DNA from: Archangium sp.
GTDB lineage: Bacteria; Myxococcota; Myxococcia; Myxococcales; Myxococcaceae
Reading direction: 5' to 3'
Length of the DNA: 12,726 nt
Assembly (NCBI GenBank): GCA_016793585.1
Contig: JAEUJR010000585.1
Span: 1-12,726 of the forward strand
Under the pieces are notes generated by a model that saw nothing but the letters and a program-made list of their open reading frames with translations, was not told the origin of the DNA and ran no database searches. Made by a program: the position numbers and the translations under genes. How positions within the stretch are numbered: position 1 is the stretch's first letter; each line of letters opens with the position of its first letter. Shown piece after piece: positions 6,399 through 12,726 of this stretch.

Positions 6399-8036
6399 GT
6401 GCCCACGGCCCAGGCCCTGCTGACGCTGTCTCGAGCGCTCCATGGCGTCGAAACACTCGAAGGGCTGATGGAGCAGGTGCAGCAGGCGCTGCTCGCGAAC
6501 ACGAGGTACCGCTCCACGTACCTGCACCTGCTGCCGCCCGACGGGAAGACGTTCGAGATCATCGGCTTCACGCCGCACAGCCCGGTCCTCGTGAAGCAGC
6601 GGGGCATCGACTTCAGCAGAGACGAGCTGCTGCAGCTCGCCATCACGGCGACCGAGCCCTTCGTGCTGCCAGACCTTCGGCTCGAGCCGCGCGCCGATCA
6701 GAAGCAGGTCGAGTTCTTCGGCAACCGCACGTCGATCGTGGTGCCGATGTTCGACGGCGACGCTCGGCTCGGGCCGCTCGTGGTCGCGAGCTACGCGGCC
6801 GAAGGCGTGCTGCTGCCCACCGAGGCCGAGTACGAGTTCATTCTGCACACGGCGTCGCTGGTGGCCGTCGTCATCGGGCGGCTGCGGGCCGAGACCGCCC
6901 GCCGGGAAGCCGAGACACGGGCCGCGAGCACCGAACGAATGCAGTCGCTGGGGCGCATGGCGGGTGAGGTGTCACACGACTTCAACAACCTGCTCGTGGC
7001 GATCCTCACCAACGTCGGTCTCGCCATCGACGAGCTGGGGCCGCACCCCACGGTCGAGCTGCTCGAAGACGTGCGCTCGGCGGCCAACCGCGCGAGCCGG
7101 CTGACGCGGCAGCTGCTGGCCTTCTCGCGAGGGCAGGTGTTGAACCGCGTCGACGTCGACGTGCCGGCGCTGTTCGCGTCGGTGACGAAGCTGGTGGCGC
7201 CGCTGCTGCCCGCGCACGTGACGTTGACGACCAGCGTCGCGCCCGCGATGGCGCCGCTGGCGGCCGACGTCGATCAGCTCGAACGGGCCCTCACCAACCT
7301 CATCGTCAACGCGCGCGACGCCATCGGCGCGAAGCGGGGCCGCATCACGCTCGAGGCCGAGGTGATGACGGTGGCAGACGAGTCCATCGCGGGCCAGCAC
7401 GAGCTGAAGCGGGGCACGTGGGTGATGCTGGCGGTGAGCGACGACGGCGCGGGCATGGACGCGGCCACGCGAGCGCGCGTGTTCGAGCCGTTCTTCACGA
7501 CGAAGCCTGCGGAGCGCGGCACCGGGCTGGGCCTGGCCGTCGTCGACGGCGTGGTCCGCCAGCACGGCGGCTCGGTGCACCTGTACAGCGAGGTCGGCAA
7601 GGGCACGACGCTGAAGCTCTTCCTTCCAGCCGAGGTGTCGCACCGGCCGAGCCCGCCGACACATGCTCCGCCGCCCCGGCGCCACTCCGAGCGGGTGCTG
7701 GTGGTCGACGACGACGAGCAGGTGCGTCGCAGCGTCGAGCGCGTGCTGCTGCGCGCCGGGTTCGTGGTGCGGGTGGTGGGCTCGGCCGAAGCGGCGCTCG
7801 ACGCCCTCGAGCACGAGCCCTTCGAGCTGCTCCTCACCGACATCATGTTGCCGGGCCTCGACGGCGTTCAGCTGGCAGAGCGGGGGCGCGCGCGACGCCC
7901 GACGATGCGGGTGTGCTTCATGACGGGCTACGCGCGGGGTCGAGACGCCCTGGGCGGCGCACCGCACCTGACCAAGCCCTTCACCGCGAGCGACCTGTTG
8001 GCGCGCATCAACCACGCGCTCGACGCCAGCACCTGA
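6399..8036 (+). CDS. soluble hybrid sensor histidine kinase (GAF-HisKA-HATPase-REC)
   Basis: A 545-residue cytoplasmic kinase with no membrane segment. Residues 5-162 look like a GAF sensor domain. The phosphoacceptor His193 lies in the H box GEVSHDFNNLL, of the type common in hybrid kinases. The ATP-binding domain has the N box NLIVNARDAI (300-309), G1 DDGAGMD (348-354), F box FEPFFTT (362-368) and G2 GTGLGL (374-379). A linker rich in Pro and His leads to a C-terminal receiver (about 432-543) with acidic pocket Asp437-439, phosphoacceptor Asp481 in LTDIMLPG, Thr509 and Lys526. All residues needed for phosphorelay are present. The signal is unknown and no separate response regulator or phosphotransfer protein is nearby. 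GTG 6399 is the only start in frame between the upstream stop at 6339-6341 and the GAF domain. A GAGGGG sequence directly abuts it, which is tighter spacing than normal. Confidence 0.92.
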   Translation: MPTAQALLTLSRALHGVETLEGLMEQVQQALLANTRYRSTYLHLLPPDGKTFEIIGFTPHSPVLVKQRGIDFSRDELLQLAITATEPFVLPDLRLEPRADQKQVEFFGNRTSIVVPMFDGDARLGPLVVASYAAEGVLLPTEAEYEFILHTASLVAVVIGRLRAETARREAETRAASTERMQSLGRMAGEVSHDFNNLLVAILTNVGLAIDELGPHPTVELLEDVRSAANRASRLTRQLLAFSRGQVLNRVDVDVPALFASVTKLVAPLLPAHVTLTTSVAPAMAPLAADVDQLERALTNLIVNARDAIGAKRGRITLEAEVMTVADESIAGQHELKRGTWVMLAVSDDGAGMDAATRARVFEPFFTTKPAERGTGLGLAVVDGVVRQHGGSVHLYSEVGKGTTLKLFLPAEVSHRPSPPTHAPPPRRHSERVLVVDDDEQVRRSVERVLLRAGFVVRVVGSAEAALDALEHEPFELLLTDIMLPGLDGVQLAERGRARRPTMRVCFMTGYARGRDALGGAPHLTKPFTASDLLARINHALDAST

Positions 8037-8076
8037 GCCCTTCCACTCGCGCGGCGGAACCGGGACACTCCCGCGC

Positions 8077-9072
8077 ATGCTCGCGCTCGCCGTCGCCGTG
8101 GTGCTGCTCGCCGCTCCAGCCGTCGACGCTCCCGAGTACCAGGAGCAGCTCAGCGAAGGCCTGCGGCGCCACGACGGAGGCGACTACGCCGGCGCGATGG
8201 CGGTCTACCGCGCGATGCTGGCCACCTGGCCGCACGAACCGCTCATCGTCTACGAGCTCTCGTTGTCGATGAACGCCGCAGGCACCAGCCCCGACGAGCT
8301 CATCAGCTTCGTCGAGAGCGAGCTCAAGGTGATGAAGAAGCCCAACGCCGAGCTGTACTCGATGCTGGGCTCACTCTGGGACTCGAAGCGGGAGCTCGCG
8401 AAGGGCGAAGCGTGGTTTCGCAAGGGCGTGGCCTCGTTCCCGAAGAGCGGCGAGCTGCGCTTCAACCTCGGCATCAACCTGGCGATGCAGCGGAAGAACG
8501 CCGAGGCCGAGAAGGAGCTGCTGCGCTGCGCCGAGGCCGAGCCGAATCGACCTGGCGTGTGGCGCACGCTGTCGATCCTCTCGCTCGACATGAACCGGCT
8601 CACCGAGGCGGTCGTCACGAAGATGCGCTTCGTGCTGCTCGAGCCGCGGTCGGAGCGGGGTCAGTCGGCCGCGCGCTCGCTCGAGGAGCTGCTGTGGCGG
8701 AGCGTTCGGGTCGACGGCAAGAACGTGACCATCACCGTCTCGAACGAGAACGACATGGTGGTCGGGCTGATGATGGCCGCGAGCGTGACGAAGAAGGAGC
8801 TCAGCGAGAGCGAGCAGCTGGTCGACGCCATGCGCGGGCTCATCGACTTCGCGGGAGAAGACCCGAAACGTGCGCTGCTGAAGTCAGCGTCGTCGCTCTT
8901 CTTCGAGGCGAAGAAGGCTGGAGTGCTCGAGGCGGCGCTGTGGGAGCTGCGCCGCGCTGCGAGCGACCCCGCGGCCGACGTCTGGTTCTCGAAGCACCGC
9001 AAAGAGGCCGAGGCGTTCGACGCGTTCATTGGGCCGAGACGTGAGAAGGCCCGCCGCGCCAGCCCGCCCTGA
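8077..9072 (+). CDS. exported TPR-repeat protein of unknown function
   Basis: A 331-residue protein starting with a short hydrophobic signal peptide (residues 2-16) and a likely cleavage after APAVDA near residue 18; there is no lipobox. TPR-like helix pairs follow: about 21-52 (GDYAGAMAVYRAMLATWP), 90-123 (LAKGEAWFRKGVASFP), 124-157 (NAEAEKELLRCAEAEP) and 158-191. These usually act as protein-protein docking surfaces. The C-terminal third (about 200-331) is not clearly TPR; it has a strand-rich stretch (VDGKNVTITVSNENDMVVG) followed by helices, and I do not recognise it. It starts 40 bases after the kinase gene, with only weak ribosome-site similarity. Its TGA is two bases from the stop of the convergent OmpA-domain gene. 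It is probably periplasmic or outer-surface exposed. Confidence 0.85.
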   Translation: MLALAVAVVLLAAPAVDAPEYQEQLSEGLRRHDGGDYAGAMAVYRAMLATWPHEPLIVYELSLSMNAAGTSPDELISFVESELKVMKKPNAELYSMLGSLWDSKRELAKGEAWFRKGVASFPKSGELRFNLGINLAMQRKNAEAEKELLRCAEAEPNRPGVWRTLSILSLDMNRLTEAVVTKMRFVLLEPRSERGQSAARSLEELLWRSVRVDGKNVTITVSNENDMVVGLMMAASVTKKELSESEQLVDAMRGLIDFAGEDPKRALLKSASSLFFEAKKAGVLEAALWELRRAASDPAADVWFSKHRKEAEAFDAFIGPRREKARRASPP

Positions 9073-9074
9073 CG

Positions 9075-9896
9075 TCACGGCCGCTCGACGAGCTCGACGC
9101 GCCGGTTCTTCGCGCGACCGCTGTCGTCACGATTCGTCGCGACGGGACTGTAGGGACCGACACCAGCAGCCTTGAGCCGGCCTGCGTCGATGCCACGCCC
9201 GGCGAGCGCAGCCACCACCGCGGCCGCGCGGTCGGCCGAGAGCTTCAGGTTCACCTCGAGCGAAGCGGTGCCGTCGGTGTGACCGACGACGAAGAGCTTC
9301 AGCGCCGGGTTGTCCTTCAGCAGCTTCGTCACCTGCACGAGCGTCGGCTCCGACTCGGGCTTCACGATGGCCTTGCCGGTGTCGAAGTAGATTCCGTACA
9401 GCGCGATCTTTCCCTCGGCGGCGAGCCCCTGTTTGAGCGCGGCGGCGTCGGCGACGACCTCGACCTCGAGCGCCTTCGTCTCGACGATGACCAGCTCGTA
9501 GATGGAGCCCTCGTTGAACGCGCCGGCCTGCACGTACGTCTTCGCGCCGCCCTTCTCGAGCTTCGCGACGGTGGTGTTGCCCTCGGCCGAGAGAATCTTC
9601 GCGCCGGCCTTCTTGAGTGCGCCCTCGTAGTTGCGGGCGATCTGCACCATCGAGAGCTGTCGTCCGTTGGGCTGAACTGCGTAGCCGATGCGGGTGAGCT
9701 TCCCTTCCCACTTCGCGTCAGCGCCGGTGCAGTACGCGCAGTCGAAGGCGTCCCACTCCTTCTGCTCGTAGTTCGAGATGAAGTAGCCCGGCATGCGGGT
9801 GAGCAGCGGGTGGTCTTTGCTGCCGTCGACGTCGCGCTCTTCGGCGACCGAAGGAATGGAGAGGGTCAGCAGCAGTGCAGCGGCGAGTCGAGTCAT
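9075..9896 (-). CDS. OmpA-family envelope protein with extra N-terminal domain
   Basis: A 273-residue exported protein. Residues 1-18 are a signal peptide ending SVA before EERD. Residues about 20-150 form a separate domain beginning DVDGSKDHPLLTRMPGYFI, which resembles the DUF4892-type region found before OmpA domains in some proteobacteria. It contains a CAYC pair (Cys53, Cys56). Residues about 165-271 are an OmpA/MotB C-terminal domain: YGIYFDTGKA (167-176), VVGHTDG (203-209), SADRAAAV (220-227) and KNRRVEL (263-269). Asp208 and Arg266 match the positions that bind diaminopimelate of peptidoglycan, so it probably tethers to or senses the cell wall. The frame is open upstream to 9926, but ATG at 9896 is chosen because AGGAGG (complement of 9902-9907) lies five bases before it and the signal peptide starts there. 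It follows the SWIM gene on the same strand by 78 bases and may share its transcript. Confidence 0.92.
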   Translation of the reverse strand: MTRLAAALLLTLSIPSVAEERDVDGSKDHPLLTRMPGYFISNYEQKEWDAFDCAYCTGADAKWEGKLTRIGYAVQPNGRQLSMVQIARNYEGALKKAGAKILSAEGNTTVAKLEKGGAKTYVQAGAFNEGSIYELVIVETKALEVEVVADAAALKQGLAAEGKIALYGIYFDTGKAIVKPESEPTLVQVTKLLKDNPALKLFVVGHTDGTASLEVNLKLSADRAAAVVAALAGRGIDAGRLKAAGVGPYSPVATNRDDSGRAKNRRVELVERP

Positions 9897-9901
9897 GGGT
9901 G

Positions 9902-9907
9902 CCTCCT
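9902..9907 (-). promoter_or_regulatory. strong ribosome binding site that fixes the OmpA-family start
   Basis: On the minus strand AGGAGG precedes ATG 9896 by five bases. This is the strongest Shine-Dalgarno match in the window and argues against the longer frame beginning at 9926. Just upstream, GTTCC (9920-9924) and GGAAC (9931-9935) could form a five-pair hairpin in the leader, too small to interpret. Confidence 0.75.
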
Positions 9908-9974
9908 GGTGAAGGCACGGTTCCACCGCGGGAACGCACTCACAAGGTTCGTCGAGCGCGCGGCTTGTCGGCGA

Positions 9975-10415
9975 TCACGCCGTGAGTTCGTGGAGCGCCG
10001 CGAGCAGCGCTGGCTCGGTGCGGGCGCGGGAGAGCAGGCCCTCCATCAGCTCGCGCAACGAGAGGTCCATGAGCTTCTCCTTGAGGTGCGAGAGCTCGGC
10101 TTCGGCGCGGCGGCGTTCCTGGTCGAGGTGCGCGAGGGTGACGGCGACGGTGTGTTTGCAGATCTGTCGCGTGTTGCCGATGGGGCACGTGCAGTCGAAC
10201 GACAGGCCGTCTTCGCGCACCCAGATGCGAACTTCGTACGGTTTGCGGCCGGTCTCGGCGGGCTTCACGATGCCGGCGAGCTCGCCTCCGGCCGATTGCA
10301 CGCCGAGCACGCGGCCTTCGCCGAAGCACTCCTCGCCGCGGGCGAAGGTCTTGCCGCCGACGATCATCGCGAGGGTGTCACGGTGAAGCACGTGGGTGAT
10401 GGGCACGGTCTGCAT
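9975..10415 (-). CDS. SWIM zinc-finger protein
   Basis: A 146-residue protein with a SWIM zinc-binding motif CxC...CxH: Cys75, Cys77, Cys86 and His88 in DCTCPIG...ICKH. SWIM domains bind DNA or protein and occur alone in small bacterial proteins as well as next to SNF2 helicases. No helicase is adjacent here. The N-terminal part (1-70) matches the usual lead-in, with a GGKTFARGEECFGEGRV segment typical of bacterial SWIM proteins. The C-terminal part (about 95-145) is helical and charged, possibly a short coiled coil (QERRRAEAELSHLKEKL). No strong ribosome site precedes ATG 10415. It is divergent from the methyltransferase at 10538. The motif is certain; the cellular role is unknown. Confidence 0.88.
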   Translation of the reverse strand: MQTVPITHVLHRDTLAMIVGGKTFARGEECFGEGRVLGVQSAGGELAGIVKPAETGRKPYEVRIWVREDGLSFDCTCPIGNTRQICKHTVAVTLAHLDQERRRAEAELSHLKEKLMDLSLRELMEGLLSRARTEPALLAALHELTA

Positions 10416-10436
10416 GGAGCGGCTTCTTACTCCGCA

Positions 10437-10489
10437 GCCTGACGCGTGTGCCCTGCTTCGGCAGGCTCGACTCGCGACAGTGATGTCAC
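10437..10489. repeat. hairpin with TTCG loop and adjacent partial palindrome in the divergent spacer
   Basis: The 122-base spacer between the SWIM and methyltransferase genes holds CCTGC-TTCG-GCAGG (10452-10465), a perfect five-pair stem closed as C(TTCG)G, an unusually stable RNA tetraloop. An upstream GCCTG (10437-10441) can also pair with CAGGC (10462-10466), competing with it. Twenty bases on is GTGATGTCAC (10480-10489), whose outer four bases on each side are inverted. The hairpin sequence resembles REP-like elements dispersed between genes in many GC-rich genomes, but only one copy is in this window. No clear -35/-10 pair was seen here. Confidence 0.35.
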
Positions 10490-10537
10490 GGCTCCCTCGG
10501 AGACGGTGGCGGCACAGGCCTTGCGAAGGGCGCGCGC

Positions 10538-11404
10538 ATGTCGAGGCGACCCTTCTTCACGGCGTGTCCCGTGTGCGAGTGCCATGTGAGGGCGCCGCTC
10601 ATCGAGTTCCCCGAGCTGGTCTACGTGCGATGCGGCGGGTGCGGGCTCATCTACAAGTCGGAGCAGGTGGAGCGGCTCGGCGTCGGCTACGAAGACGAGT
10701 ATTTCAAATACAACCGCGCGGGGTTTCTCAAACGCTGGGGGCATCGCGTTCGAAAATGCATGCGACAGTTGAGGGATTGTCTGGTGGTGACGCCCGACGC
10801 GAAGGTGGTGGTCGATGTGGGGTGCTCTGCCGGCTACGTGCTCGAGGCGGGAAGGCGGCTGGGGCTCGAGCCGATTGGTGTCGACATCTCGCAGTTCGCG
10901 GTGGGGTTGTGTCGGGAGAAGGGCTTTCGCGCCGAGCTGGGGAGCCTGTCGAAGATTCCGTTGGCCGATGAGTCGGTCGACATCGTGACGTTGAAGCACA
11001 CGCTCGAGCACGTGCCCGACCCGCTCGCGGGGCTGAAGGAGTTGTTCCGCATTCTGCGGCCGGGTGGCTCGGTGCTGATCGTCGTGCCCGATGCGGACAA
11101 GTGGAAGATTGCGTTGATGCCGCGCGTGGGAAGAGACCTGCGGCCCGAGCTGCGTGGGTGGCAGCACCATGTGTACTTCTCGAGCAGCACGCTGCGGTTG
11201 GCGTTGGCGCGGTGCGGGTTCGAGGTGATGCACGAAGACAAGGCGGTGTTCCGACGCAACGCGAACCCGATCGTCGAGTGGCCAAGGTTCGCGATGTACT
11301 GGGTCACGTCGAAGCTGGGCCGGTTGCTCCGCCTTCGTCGTGAGCTGCACGTCGTGTCGCGGAAGCCGGCCCGACTGGTCAACCAACTCTCCGCGACAGG
11401 TTGA
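10538..11404 (+). CDS. class I SAM-dependent methyltransferase with N-terminal zinc ribbon
   Basis: A 288-residue cytoplasmic protein. The N-terminus carries two cysteine pairs, CPVC (Cys10, Cys13) and CGGC (Cys32, Cys35), forming a probable zinc ribbon. A class I Rossmann methyltransferase follows: motif [11 protein letters not shown] at 91-100, the acidic ribose-binding residue Asp116 in [29 protein letters not shown] (139-162) and [14 protein letters not shown] (171-184). This layout is frequent among sugar, small-molecule and polysaccharide-locus methyltransferases; the substrate cannot be read from the sequence. GAAGGG at 10525-10530 is seven bases before the ATG, supporting this start. 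It is divergent from the SWIM gene. Its last 30 bases overlap a likely BirA operator serving the next gene, so it is probably not part of the biotin pathway even though it lies beside it. Confidence 0.88.
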   Translation: MSRRPFFTACPVCECHVRAPLIEFPELVYVRCGGCGLIYKSEQVERLGVGYEDEYFKYNRAGFLKRWGHRVRKCMRQLRDCLVVTPDAKVVVDVGCSAGYVLEAGRRLGLEPIGVDISQFAVGLCREKGFRAELGSLSKIPLADESVDIVTLKHTLEHVPDPLAGLKELFRILRPGGSVLIVVPDADKWKIALMPRVGRDLRPELRGWQHHVYFSSSTLRLALARCGFEVMHEDKAVFRRNANPIVEWPRFAMYWVTSKLGRLLRLRRELHVVSRKPARLVNQLSATG

Positions 11405-11408
11405 CAAG
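11375..11408 (+). promoter_or_regulatory. candidate BirA operator (biotin repressor site) for bioBF
   Basis: CTGGTCAACC (11375-11384) and GGTTGACAAG (11399-11408) are inverted repeats with nine of ten symmetric matches, separated by 14 bases. The known BirA site is TTGTAAACC, 14-16 bases, then GGTTTACAA. The right half here matches 8 of 9 positions and the left half 7 of 9, with the spacing in range. It lies before bioB and covers the -35 element at 11401, as expected for repression by biotinyl-AMP-bound BirA. It overlaps the final codons of the methyltransferase gene. No birA gene is in the window, so the regulator is inferred. Confidence 0.6.
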
Positions 11409-11429
11409 GCTCCGATCCGGCCCTATCGC
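11401..11429 (+). promoter_or_regulatory. candidate promoter of bioB
   Basis: TTGACA at 11401-11406 is a perfect -35 sequence. Seventeen bases later is TATCGC (11424-11429), a partial -10 (first three bases match). Transcription would begin near 11436, about 30 bases before the bioB ATG, at or within the palindrome GGAATTCC (11433-11440). The -35 is embedded in the right half of the inverted repeat described at 11375-11408. Confidence 0.5.
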
Positions 11430-11465
11430 GCTGGAATTCCTCGTCTCTCTGGAGCCTCGCCACCC

Positions 11466-12500
11466 ATGACGACCTTCACCGGCCACGGCCACACCGGCCA
11501 TGAGCGCCCTACTCCGCCCGCCGAAATTCCGCTCCGCCACGACTGGACCATCGCCGAAGTGAAAGCCCTCTACGAGCTCCCGCTGATGGATCTCGTCTAT
11601 CGCGCGCAGTCCGTCCACCGCGCGGTGTGGAAGGAGAACAAGGTTCAGCTCTGCAGCCTCCTCTCCATCAAGACCGGCGGCTGCCCCGAAGACTGCGCGT
11701 ACTGCCCCCAGGCCGCGCGTCACGACACCGGCGTGAAGGCCGAGAAGCTGATGCAGGTGAACGAGGTGCTGACCTCGGCGAAGGAAGCCCGCGACGCCGG
11801 AGCCACGCGCTTCTGCATGGGCGCCGCCTGGCGCGAAGTGAAAGACGGCCCGCAGTTCGACTCGGTGCTCGAGATGGTGAAGGGCGTCAAGGCGCTCGGC
11901 ATGGAGGCGTGCTGCACGCTCGGCATGATCTCCGAGACGCAGGCGAAGCGGCTCAAGGCTGCCGGCCTCGACGCGTACAACCACAACCTCGACACGGGCG
12001 AGAGCCACTACGGCGACATCATCTCGACCCGCACCTACCAGGACCGCCTGCGCACGCTCTCGTTCGTGCGCGACGCCGGCATCGAGGTCTGCTCGGGCGG
12101 CATCATCGGCATGGGTGAGACGGTCGATCAGCGCTGCGAGATGCTCGTCACCCTCGCGAACCAGGTGAAGCACCCCGAGTCGGTGCCCGTGAACGCGCTC
12201 GTCGCCGTCGAAGGCACGCCGCTCGAGAAGCAGAAGCGCGTCGAGACCACCGAGATGGTGCGAATGATTGCCACCGCACGAATTCTGATGCCCGCGTCGA
12301 TGGTACGTCTGTCGGCCGGCCGGCTGCAGATGAGCGAAGAGGCGCAGCTGCTCTGCATGCTCGCCGGCGCCAACAGCATCTTCTTCGGCGACCGCCTGCT
12401 CACGACCTCGAACCCCGAGTTCGCCGCCGACATGGCGCTCCTCGAGAAGGCCGGCGTCAAGCCGCTCGAGCCTTCCACCGACAAACCGGTACAGCAGTAA
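11466..12500 (+). CDS. bioB: biotin synthase
   Basis: Radical-SAM enzyme that inserts sulfur into dethiobiotin to make biotin, the last step of the pathway. The 344 residues match the normal size (E. coli 346). The [4Fe-4S] cluster motif is Cys73, Cys77 and Cys80 in CPEDCAYC, preceded by LLSIKTGG. The ligands of the second, sulfur-donating [2Fe-2S] cluster are present: Cys117 in RFCMGAAWR, Cys149 in EACCTLG, Cys209 in [11 protein letters not shown] and Arg281 in VRLSAGR, equivalent to Cys97, Cys128, Cys188 and Arg260 in E. coli. YNHNLDT (171-177) is also typical. The frame is open upstream to 11340, but ATG 11466 fits the family N-terminus, and GGAG at 11451-11454 precedes it, slightly far at 11 bases. 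The first 14 residues are His-rich (GHGHTGHE), a minor peculiarity. The gene is followed two bases later by bioF. Confidence 0.97.
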   Translation: MTTFTGHGHTGHERPTPPAEIPLRHDWTIAEVKALYELPLMDLVYRAQSVHRAVWKENKVQLCSLLSIKTGGCPEDCAYCPQAARHDTGVKAEKLMQVNEVLTSAKEARDAGATRFCMGAAWREVKDGPQFDSVLEMVKGVKALGMEACCTLGMISETQAKRLKAAGLDAYNHNLDTGESHYGDIISTRTYQDRLRTLSFVRDAGIEVCSGGIIGMGETVDQRCEMLVTLANQVKHPESVPVNALVAVEGTPLEKQKRVETTEMVRMIATARILMPASMVRLSAGRLQMSEEAQLLCMLAGANSIFFGDRLLTTSNPEFAADMALLEKAGVKPLEPSTDKPVQQ

Positions 12501-12502
12501 TC

Positions 12503-12726
12503 ATGGGCCTCGTCGACGAGTGGAGCGCGCAGGAACTGAGCGCGCTCCAGGCGAAGGGACTCGCGCGTCGGCTCGAACCGCTCGAGTCGGCTCAGGGCCC
12601 CGTCGGGCGCGTCGACGGGCAATCGCTCATCTACTTCTCGTCGAACGACTACCTCGGGCTCGCGAACGACGAGTCGGTGCGGCACGCCGCGAGGCTCGCG
12701 CTCGAGACGTTCGGCGTCGGCTCCGG
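12503..12726 (+). CDS. bioF: 8-amino-7-oxononanoate synthase, N-terminal fragment cut by window edge
   Basis: From ATG 12503 the frame stays open to the right edge, giving 74 complete codons. The sequence shows the family start: a helical N-terminus, LIYFSSNDYLGLAND at about 43-57 (the conserved NxYLG motif of PLP-dependent oxoamine synthases), and the beginning of the GVGSGG motif at 71 onward. The enzyme condenses pimeloyl-ACP or pimeloyl-CoA with alanine, the first committed step of biotin ring assembly. The other members of the alpha-oxoamine synthase family (kbl, hemA, spt) share the motif, but position directly after bioB makes bioF by far the most likely. TAA and ATG are separated by two bases and no separate ribosome site is seen, suggesting coupled translation with bioB. 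Confidence 0.93.
   Translation, partial: MGLVDEWSAQELSALQAKGLARRLEPLESAQGPVGRVDGQSLIYFSSNDYLGLANDESVRHAARLALETFGVGS

Noticed and set aside
6358..6423. Short open frame from ATG 6358 between rsmB and the kinase
   Set aside because: Only about 20 codons, out of frame with the kinase, no ribosome site and no recognisable product.
5070..6848. A 592-codon open frame on the minus strand across rsmB and the kinase start
   Set aside because: It lies opposite two clearly recognised genes, and its composition (Arg/His/Gln/Leu-rich) is that of a shadow frame.
8037..8076. Terminator between the kinase and the TPR gene
   Set aside because: No inverted repeat with a T tract is present in the 40-base gap.
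11433..11440. GGAATTCC palindrome as a separate regulator site
   Set aside because: Eight-base palindromes of this kind are common by chance; it is noted only as lying at the predicted bioB transcription start.
1..12726. Signs of a mobile or defence island
   Set aside because: No integrase, transposase, toxin-antitoxin pair, CRISPR repeat, restriction gene or tRNA boundary was seen, and base composition and codon use look even throughout.

Overview
This is a GC-rich, densely coded window with strong G/C third-position bias. The gene styles (lipoprotein with HEAT repeats, TPR protein with signal peptide, GAF/histidine kinase/receiver hybrid, SWIM protein, OmpA protein with an extra N-terminal domain) resemble Myxococcota (myxobacteria) or a close relative. 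That assignment is a judgement from style and composition, not from a database match. All gaps between genes are shorter than about 160 bases. I saw no tRNA, rRNA, CRISPR array, insertion sequence or integrase.

Layout, left to right. (1) 1-711, minus strand: the first 237 residues of a HEAT-repeat lipoprotein that runs off the left edge, with a good promoter candidate behind it. (2) 871-6341, plus strand: a tight run of five genes. First comes a large protein of unknown role with CYTH-like (triphosphate tunnel) sequence features. It is followed by fmt (methionyl-tRNA formyltransferase), a YkgJ-type cysteine-cluster protein that seems to need a non-canonical start codon, a type II 3-dehydroquinase homologue that has lost key active-site residues and gained a C-terminal extension, and rsmB (16S rRNA m5C967 methyltransferase). 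The last two overlap by ATGA. (3) 6399-9072, plus strand: a soluble GAF-HisKA-HATPase-receiver hybrid kinase, then an exported TPR protein. (4) 9075-10415, minus strand: a SWIM zinc-finger protein, then a periplasmic or envelope OmpA-domain protein. The OmpA and TPR genes converge with only two bases between their stops. (5) 10538-12726, plus strand: a zinc-ribbon SAM methyltransferase, then the biotin genes bioB and bioF (cut by the right edge). In front of bioB, overlapping the end of the methyltransferase gene, is a near-perfect inverted repeat that closely matches the known BirA operator. It covers the -35 element of a candidate promoter.

How the genes may work together: fmt and rsmB both serve translation (initiator tRNA formylation and 30S rRNA methylation), and the two poorly understood genes between them are placed to be co-expressed with them. 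The catalytically degenerate dehydroquinase is the most unusual gene here and may have been recruited to a binding or structural role. bioB and bioF carry out the last and the first committed steps of biotin ring assembly and appear to be under classical biotin-dependent repression. The kinase and TPR genes have no obvious link to their neighbours.
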